This document shows, in pieces, positions 1 to 5,478 of a stretch of DNA of 5,478 bases. Made by a program: the position numbers and the translations under genes. Source of the stretch: Deltaproteobacteria bacterium (GTDB taxonomy: Bacteria; Myxococcota_A; UBA796; UBA9615); the NCBI GenBank assembly GCA_029261955.1, contig JAJDAI010000238.1, positions 1 through 5,478 on the forward strand, given 5' to 3'. Within the stretch, counting starts at the first letter, position 1; each line of letters begins with the position of its first letter. The notes beneath the pieces were generated by a model, which was given only the letters and a program-made list of their open reading frames with translations, made no database searches and had not been told where the DNA came from.

Positions 1-1
1 C

Positions 2-985
2 GACCACGCGGGCCCCTTCTTCGAAGGCGCGGGCAACGGACTCTGGATCCAGGACGGCGGCGTCTTCACGCGCACGGCCCCGGAGCCCTCGGAGACCCCG
101 GGCCTCACCCACCACGCGCACTTCGCGGACTTCGACGGCGACGGCGACCCGGACCTGCTGGTGCTCAACGACGGCGGCAACTTCGGCAACAACAGCGAGC
201 TCTGGGAGAACCGGGGCGGCTCCTGGCGCGAGCGCGGGCACGACGGCTTCGGCGTGCTGGAGAACCCCATGGGCGCCCTGGTCCACGACCTCGACGGCGA
301 CGGCCACCTCGACCTCTGGACGACCGACATCCACCGCACGCGGGTCTTCGCCGGGGGGCCGGACTGGGACTTCGTGGACACCGGGCTGGTGTGGGTCGAC
401 CCCGCGGAGCACCGGCCCGGCGATGTCTCCTGGTCGCTGCTGCCCGTGGACCCGGACGGGGACGGACAGCTCGACGTCTTCGCCAGCTACGGCGGCCTGT
501 TCGGCACGCTCAACGACGGCTCGCCCTCGGTCGAGGACCAGGCCGACCGCCTCTACCGCTGGGCCCCGGGCCCGGTCTACCGCTCCGATCCCTCGCTGCT
601 GCCCGAGCTGCCCGCACGCAACGCGCGCGGCGCGGCGATGGGGGACCGCAACGGCGACGGCCTGCCCGACCTCGTGGTGCGCAACATCCAGGGCCCGGCC
701 CACCTGCTGCTCAGCCGCTGCACCCCCGCGCGGCGCCTCGTGGTCCGGCTCCGGCACGACGGCTCCCAGAACCGGCAGGCCGTCGGCGCCGTCATCACGG
801 TCGGCGCGCAGGCCCGGGCGGTGACCGCCGGGGGCTTGGGCACCTACTCGGGCAGCGGACCCGAGCTGTATTTCGGACTCGGCAGCGCGGACAGCACGCC
901 GGTCGAGGTCCGTTGGCCCGACGGCGCGGTGGACGCCTTCGACGGCGTGCCCACCGACGCCGTGATCACCATCACGCGGCCCTGA
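2..985 (+). CDS. FG-GAP/VCBS repeat protein with C-terminal ASPIC/UnbV domain (5' partial)
   Basis: The frame is open from the left window edge to the TGA at 983-985, so the visible 327 residues are the C-terminal part of a longer gene. Four Asp-rich loops of the FG-GAP/VCBS calcium-binding type are visible: DFDGDGDPD (residues 43-51), DLDGDGHLD (96-104), DPDGDGQLD (150-158) and DRNGDGLPD (215-223). Their roughly 55-65 residue spacing fits blades of a beta-propeller. Residues about 244-327 match the ASPIC/UnbV domain, with the landmarks NRQAVGAVITV, ELYFGLG and VRWPDG. Proteins of this architecture are usually exported and are related to animal CRTAC1; a binding or adhesive role is usual, but the substrate is unknown. 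The signal peptide, if any, lies outside the window. The next gene follows 53 bp later on the same strand without an obvious terminator, so co-transcription is possible. The domain call is firm; the biological role is not. Confidence 0.93.
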   Translation, partial: DHAGPFFEGAGNGLWIQDGGVFTRTAPEPSETPGLTHHAHFADFDGDGDPDLLVLNDGGNFGNNSELWENRGGSWRERGHDGFGVLENPMGALVHDLDGDGHLDLWTTDIHRTRVFAGGPDWDFVDTGLVWVDPAEHRPGDVSWSLLPVDPDGDGQLDVFASYGGLFGTLNDGSPSVEDQADRLYRWAPGPVYRSDPSLLPELPARNARGAAMGDRNGDGLPDLVVRNIQGPAHLLLSRCTPARRLVVRLRHDGSQNRQAVGAVITVGAQARAVTAGGLGTYSGSGPELYFGLGSADSTPVEVRWPDGAVDAFDGVPTDAVITITRP

Positions 986-1038
986 TCCGCGCCGTGCCCC
1001 CACGATCCGCCCTGCCCGCGCGCGGCGCCTGATCCAGA

Positions 1039-1815
1039 ATGCCGGCGATGCTCAAGCGCCTCGGCCTCCCCCTGCTGCTCGCCCTCGCCCTGCCGCTGCC
1101 GGCGCAGGCGCAGATCGCGAAGAAGCCCCTGGCCCCCGTGCGGGCCGCGACCGCCCAGCTCGACGCGTCGGTCCAGGCCTGGTTCGCAGGCAAGCCGGCG
1201 GAGCAGGCCTTCGCGCCCTGGACCGTGACCATCCGGTCGCAGGGGGACGACGGCACGATCCCCGAGCAGATCCGCAAGGCGGGCGGCACCTCGCTGTCGC
1301 TGCTGGCCTTCGAGCTGGAGGTGACGCTCCAGGACGGCGCGGGCAACAACATCGAAGTGAAGTCCGCGGTCTTCACGACCCCCGACCAGGTGGGCCTGCT
1401 CCACCTGCGCGTGCACGACGAGAGCATGCCCGACGGCGCGCCCATCGCCGCTGCGCCCGCGACGGCCCGCCCCCTCGCCCGCGCTGCCAGCGCCCTGGGG
1501 GCGCAGCTGGTCTCACCGAGCTGTGAGGACCTCGTCATCCCCGATCCCGCGACCCACTGGCCGGGCGCCGCCTTCCTCGAGCGGGCGAGCGCGGCCAGCC
1601 AGCGCCTGCGTGATGAGCTGCCCGAGCTCTGCGCGAAGATGCAGCAGCCCGGCATGAAGGCCACCTGGTTCGACGTGGACGACTTCACCTTCCTCGTCCG
1701 CGGCGAGGGGGGCTCGTACCTCGGCATCTTCGAGGGGGAGTTCGAGCTGGACGACGGGCAGGTGGTGCTGGAGCTGAACCACTTCGATCTGCTGCCCGAG
1801 CCCGCGGCTCCCTGA
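1039..1815 (+). CDS. Exported protein of unknown function
   Basis: This gene encodes 258 residues that I do not recognise. The N-terminus is a convincing Sec signal peptide: a basic start (MLKR), a hydrophobic leucine/alanine core, and an AQA|Q signal peptidase I site near residue 24, so the mature protein should be periplasmic or secreted. The mature part has no further membrane segment. It contains two cysteines (162 and 198) that could form one disulfide, an Ala/Pro-rich stretch at about 133-155 that looks like a linker between two halves, and an acidic beta-rich C-terminus (about 210-252, with YLGIFEGEFELDDGQ). Two ATG starts are possible, at 1039 and 1048. Neither has a clear Shine-Dalgarno sequence, and the second gives the more typical signal peptide. 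The gene lies 53 bp behind the ASPIC/UnbV gene and may share its transcript. G/C-rich third positions and the signal peptide support a real gene. Confidence 0.85.
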   Translation: MPAMLKRLGLPLLLALALPLPAQAQIAKKPLAPVRAATAQLDASVQAWFAGKPAEQAFAPWTVTIRSQGDDGTIPEQIRKAGGTSLSLLAFELEVTLQDGAGNNIEVKSAVFTTPDQVGLLHLRVHDESMPDGAPIAAAPATARPLARAASALGAQLVSPSCEDLVIPDPATHWPGAAFLERASAASQRLRDELPELCAKMQQPGMKATWFDVDDFTFLVRGEGGSYLGIFEGEFELDDGQVVLELNHFDLLPEPAAP

Positions 1816-1817
1816 GC

Positions 1818-2300
1818 TCACTCCACCCGCAACACCCCGGGCACGACGTCCTCCAGGGGGCCGACCTGCACCCGCAGCTCGCCCTCCACGCCGTCGACGT
1901 CCGGCATCAGCCCGCCGTAGGCGAAGAAGACCTCGAAGCGGTGGCTGATGACCTCCCCGCCGGAGTCGCAGACGGCTTCGTACTGCTCGAAGCTGCGTGA
2001 GGCCAGGACCTCGTCCCCGGCGACGAAGCGCGCGTCCAGCGCCCCGACCGGGTCTCCGCCACCGAAGCCCACGAAGCGCAGGCCGATCTCCAGGGCGATC
2101 GCGCCCTGGTACTGCCGCTGCACGGTGAACTCGAAGCCATCAGGCAGCGGGTCGAAGGGAGCCTCGCGGCCGACGATCTCCAGCGCCGGCTCGCCGGGCT
2201 GGCCGGGGCAATCGGGGCCCGCGACGCTGTCGTCGTCGTCCCCGGCGGGGGACTCGAGAACGCATCCGAAGAGGAGCAGAACGGGGAGCAGGCGCAGCAC
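1818..2300 (-). CDS. Small outer-surface-type lipoprotein of unknown function
   Basis: The reading frame on the minus strand is open from 2435, but its upstream part would begin with TTG inside the dnaK leader and bury the export signal. I therefore chose the GTG at 2300, giving 160 residues. The protein then starts with Arg3, a hydrophobic run and a lipobox (LLFG|C13), so it should be lipidated by Lgt and cleaved by signal peptidase II. The signal peptide is very short, and no good ribosome site precedes the GTG, so the start is uncertain. An acidic linker (GDDDDS) follows Cys13. The rest is beta-rich with Cys31 and Cys111 as a possible disulfide. Residues about 38-79 (PALEIVGREAPF, PLPDGF, then QYQGAIALEIGLRFVGF) recall, from memory, a family of lipoproteins in related bacteria that has a GPQGG-H motif; here that motif is degraded. 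It faces dnaK divergently and converges with the upstream exported-protein gene. Confidence 0.78.
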   Translation of the reverse strand: MLRLLPVLLLFGCVLESPAGDDDDSVAGPDCPGQPGEPALEIVGREAPFDPLPDGFEFTVQRQYQGAIALEIGLRFVGFGGGDPVGALDARFVAGDEVLASRSFEQYEAVCDSGGEVISHRFEVFFAYGGLMPDVDGVEGELRVQVGPLEDVVPGVLRVE

Positions 2301-2325
2301 GACGGGGAGCGTGCCGCCGCACCCA

Positions 2326-2339
2326 GGCTGGCGCCAGCC
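2326..2339. promoter_or_regulatory. Perfect 14-bp palindrome, possible operator
   Basis: GGCTGGC is followed directly by its reverse complement GCCAGCC with no spacer. The site lies 13 bp upstream of the TTGACA box of the dnaK promoter and 25 bp upstream of the chosen GTG of the divergent lipoprotein gene, so a regulator bound here could affect either gene. No known operator consensus was recognised. In DNA this rich in G and C, a 14-bp palindrome could also arise by chance. Confidence 0.35.
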
Positions 2340-2352
2340 GCATTTCCCCCGC

Positions 2353-2380
2353 TTGACAGGTGCAGGGGTGCTCTTAGGTT
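2353..2380 (+). promoter_or_regulatory. Putative housekeeping-type promoter of dnaK
   Basis: A perfect -35 hexamer TTGACA (2353-2358) is followed after 16 bp by TAGGTT (2375-2380), which keeps the TA and final T of the -10 consensus. Transcription would begin near 2387, giving a leader of about 87 nt. The -35 box is preceded by a C-rich run (CCCCCGC), which faintly resembles the upstream part of heat-shock sigma-32 sites. However, no CCCCAT-like -10 element is present, and there is no CIRCE element (TTAGCACTC-N9-GAGTGCTAA), so HrcA control is unlikely. Confidence 0.55.
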
Positions 2381-2381
2381 G

Positions 2382-2414
2382 CTTTGGAGCGGCCGGAAGG
2401 CATGGCTCCCAAAG
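2382..2414 (+). other. Possible stem-loop at the 5' end of the dnaK leader
   Basis: CTTTGGAGC (2382-2390) can pair with GCTCCCAAAG (2405-2414) over nine base pairs with one bulged C. Inside it, GCC and GGC flank a GGAA tetraloop of the GNRA type. If transcription starts near 2387, only the GAGC/GCTC part of the outer stem and the inner hairpin would be in the RNA, forming a terminal stem-loop that could protect the 5' end. The pairing is visible in the sequence; the function is inference. Confidence 0.3.
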
Positions 2415-2436
2415 ACAAAAAGCTTGAGTTTTCAAC

Positions 2437-2464
2437 GAGGTGCAGCGAGCGCCTCACTTGGAGG
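2437..2464 (+). promoter_or_regulatory. Possible conditional hairpin beside the dnaK ribosome-binding site
   Basis: GAGGTGC (2437-2443) and GCGCCTC (2449-2455) form a 7-bp stem, including one G-T wobble, around the loop AGCGA. The same CCTC (2452-2455) can instead pair with GAGG (2461-2464), which is the core of the Shine-Dalgarno site, across a 5-nt loop. The two pairings exclude each other, so the upstream GAGG acts as a mimic of the Shine-Dalgarno site. This layout would allow structure-dependent control of dnaK translation, for example by temperature, but the masking helix is only 4 bp and this remains a hypothesis. Confidence 0.35.
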
Positions 2465-2465
2465 A
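2460..2465 (+). promoter_or_regulatory. Strong Shine-Dalgarno site of dnaK
   Basis: GGAGGA lies 8 nt before the ATG at 2474 and is the best ribosome-binding site in the window. It fixes the dnaK start against an in-frame ATG at 2402 that would add 24 residues not found in the family. Confidence 0.85.
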
Positions 2466-2473
2466 ATCCGTCC

Positions 2474-4378
<1,905 letters not shown>

Positions 4379-4400
4379 CCGCTGATCCCAGCCAGAACCT

Positions 4401-4432
4401 AGACGGCCCGGGCCTTTTGGCTCGGGCCGTCT
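4401..4432 (+). terminator. Intrinsic-type terminator hairpin after dnaK
   Basis: AGACGGCCCG (4401-4410) and CGGGCCGTCT (4423-4432) are perfect reverse complements. The stem extends inward by GGCC/GGCT, with one G-T wobble, to 14 bp around a TTTT loop. It begins 22 nt after the dnaK stop codon. The downstream tract is only CTCGCTTG, so there is no clean run of U. Stem strength and position make termination or 3'-end protection likely, but efficiency cannot be judged. Confidence 0.8.
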
Positions 4433-4456
4433 CGCTTGGGGGCTGTGTGAGAAAGC

Positions 4457-4487
4457 ACATCCGTGGCCGTCCCAACATGACGGATGT
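4457..4487. repeat. 8-bp inverted repeat upstream of the ferrochelatase gene, possible operator
   Basis: ACATCCGT (4457-4464) and ACGGATGT (4480-4487) are exact reverse complements separated by 15 bp. The centre-to-centre distance is 23 bp, about two helical turns, which would place both half-sites on one DNA face for a dimeric regulator. The repeat lies 27 bp before the ferrochelatase start and well after the dnaK terminator. It does not resemble a Fur box. It could alternatively form an RNA hairpin with a large loop. Confidence 0.4.
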
Positions 4488-4514
4488 CTGGCAGCGTGTT
4501 ACTCAACCAGGGCG

Positions 4515-5453
4515 ATGAAGGCCGACGCTGTCCTTTTGCTCTCGTTCGGAGGCCCCGAGGCTCCCTACGACGTCATGCCCTTCCTGCGCCGCGTGGTCGC
4601 GGGGCGCGGCGTGCCGGACGCGCGGCTGCAGGTGGTCGAACGGCACTACCAGGCCTTCGGCGGGCGAAGCCCCATCAACGACGAGAACCGGGCCCTCCGC
4701 TCTGCCTTGCAGGACGAGCTCGCCCGTCGCGACCGCCCGCTCCGGGTCTACTGGGGCAACCGCTTCTGGCACCCGCTGCTCGCGGACACGGCCCGCACCA
4801 TGCGCGACGACGGCGTGCAGAACGCCCTGGTCTTCGCGACCTCGGCCTTCGGCTCCTTCTCGGGCTGCCGCGCCTACCAGCGCGACCTCGACGGGGTCGA
4901 TGGGCCCGCCTTCCACAAGCTGCGGCCCTTCAGCGGGCAGCCGGGCTTTCTCGAGGCCGTCACGGCCGAGGCGGCTGAGGCGCGCAGGGCCCTGGGGCCG
5001 AACCCGCGGCTGATCTTCACCGCCCACAGCATCCCCCGGGGCATGGCCGCCACGAGCCCCTACGTGGAGCAGCTCCAGACCGCGTGCGCCGAGGTGGCCT
5101 CCCGGCTCGGCATGACGGAGTGGCGGCTGGCCTGGCAGTCCCGCTCGGGCCCCCCCCAGGTGCCCTGGCTCGAGCCGGACATCTGCGACGTGCTCCGCGA
5201 GCTGCCCGAGGACAGCGAGGTCCTCCTGGTGCCCATCGGCTTCGTCTCGGACCACATGGAGGTCGACTGGGACCTGGACACCGAGGCCGCCGCGGCCGCG
5301 GCCGGGTCTGGCGTCACCCTGGCGCGAGCCCAGACCCCGGGCCGACACCCCGCGTTCGTCGGCATGGCGGCCGACCTGATCGAAGCTGCGTTGGACGGCG
5401 GCGAGGTCGCGGCCCCCTGCGCATCCGACTGCTGCCCGGCCCCGCGCCGGTGA
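4515..5453 (+). CDS. hemH: Ferrochelatase, probably coproporphyrin-type with a C-terminal Fe-S cysteine motif
   Basis: The enzyme inserts ferrous iron into a porphyrin in one of the last steps of haem synthesis. The 312-residue protein shows the family landmarks: LLLSFGGPEAP (7-17), HYQAFGGRSPIN (44-55), VYWGNRFWHP (78-87), FATSAFGSFSGCRAY (107-121), the catalytic-histidine motif FTAHSIP (His171), AWQSRSGPPQVPWLEPD (206-222) and PIGFVSDHMEV, with the conserved Glu249. These segments match the actinobacterial, coproporphyrin III-using group (CpfC) better than the protoporphyrin enzymes of most Gram-negatives. The C-terminus has C302-x3-C306-C307, and Cys118, 191 and 224 are internal. Other ferrochelatases bind a [2Fe-2S] cluster with three C-terminal and one internal cysteine, so a cluster is plausible, with Cys118 my best guess for the fourth ligand. 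The ATG has no well-spaced Shine-Dalgarno (AGGG is only 2 nt away). The gene is separated from dnaK by a terminator and seems to have its own promoter, which I could not place. Confidence 0.96.
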   Translation: MKADAVLLLSFGGPEAPYDVMPFLRRVVAGRGVPDARLQVVERHYQAFGGRSPINDENRALRSALQDELARRDRPLRVYWGNRFWHPLLADTARTMRDDGVQNALVFATSAFGSFSGCRAYQRDLDGVDGPAFHKLRPFSGQPGFLEAVTAEAAEARRALGPNPRLIFTAHSIPRGMAATSPYVEQLQTACAEVASRLGMTEWRLAWQSRSGPPQVPWLEPDICDVLRELPEDSEVLLVPIGFVSDHMEVDWDLDTEAAAAAAGSGVTLARAQTPGRHPAFVGMAADLIEAALDGGEVAAPCASDCCPAPRR

Positions 5454-5478
5454 GTCGGGATTTGTTTGTCTGGCGCGA

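Noticed and set aside
981..1035. 8-bp direct repeat CCTGATCC at 981-988 and 1028-1035
   Set aside because: One copy is coding sequence over a stop codon. The repeat is short, has no flanking symmetry and is plausible by chance.
844..1727. Overlapping minus-strand frames opposite the ASPIC/UnbV end and the exported protein
   Set aside because: They span two sense genes and the gap between them, lack ribosome sites and have biased composition, as expected of shadow frames.
2301..2435. Extension of the lipoprotein gene to a TTG at 2435
   Set aside because: It would place the lipobox cysteine at residue 58, put Cys/Pro-rich residues before the export signal and run through the dnaK promoter and leader.
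2402..2473. In-frame upstream ATG that would extend DnaK by 24 residues
   Set aside because: DnaK proteins begin at the MGKIIGIDLG segment. The strong GGAGGA is correctly spaced for 2474, while the sequence before 2402 has no well-spaced ribosome site.
4433..4514. A ferrochelatase promoter with ATGACG and TACTCA hexamers and a leaderless start
   Set aside because: The matches to the -35 and -10 consensus are weak. The idea fits the poor Shine-Dalgarno site but cannot be supported from the sequence alone.
5150..5157. Run of eight C in the ferrochelatase gene, a possible slippage site or frameshift
   Set aside because: The frame continues through the conserved SGPPQVPW motif on both sides, so there is no frameshift here. 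The run simply encodes Gly-Pro-Pro with C-ending codons.
4503..5348. A 281-codon minus-strand frame across the ferrochelatase gene, and an overlapping plus-strand frame at 4484-4978
   Set aside because: Both are shadows of the ferrochelatase gene, with low-complexity Arg/Gly/Ala-rich translations and no family motif.

Overview
This is a GC-rich chromosomal window with five protein genes and almost no spare DNA. It most resembles a Gram-negative (diderm) bacterium of the Myxococcota / former deltaproteobacterial type. That is an inference from three things: strong G/C third-position bias, an ASPIC/UnbV protein with FG-GAP-like calcium loops, and a lipoprotein with a very short signal peptide followed by an Asp-rich linker (GDDDDS) after its lipobox cysteine. 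The DnaK carries the N-terminal-domain insertion typical of diderm proteins. The ferrochelatase instead looks like the coproporphyrin-type enzyme of Actinobacteria. No rRNA, tRNA, CRISPR array, insertion sequence or phage gene was seen.

Layout. Positions 2-985 (+) hold the C-terminal 327 residues of a secreted-type FG-GAP/VCBS repeat protein ending in an ASPIC/UnbV domain; its start lies before the window. Positions 1039-1815 (+) encode an unrecognised 258-residue protein with a clear signal peptide. Positions 1818-2300 (-) encode a small lipoprotein that converges on it with only 2 bp between the stop codons. A 173-bp divergent region (2301-2473) separates the lipoprotein from dnaK. It holds a perfect 14-bp palindrome, a consensus TTGACA -35 box, an A-rich leader and two potential leader hairpins, one of them next to the dnaK Shine-Dalgarno site. 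dnaK (2474-4378, +) is complete, canonical and followed by a strong 14-bp terminator hairpin. A 136-bp gap then carries the terminator and an 8-bp inverted repeat. A complete 312-residue ferrochelatase gene (4515-5453, +) follows, and the last 25 bp are non-coding as far as can be seen.

How the genes relate. The first three encode proteins predicted to be exported or membrane-anchored and may concern the cell surface. dnaK and the ferrochelatase gene are cytoplasmic housekeeping functions (protein folding, haem synthesis). They are separated by a terminator, so they are probably independent transcription units. dnaK has no grpE, dnaJ or hrcA beside it here. I do not see a new multi-gene system. 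The points most worth a second look are the possible conditional structure in the dnaK leader, the monoderm-like ferrochelatase with a C-x3-C-C tail, and the short inverted repeats in the two regulatory gaps.
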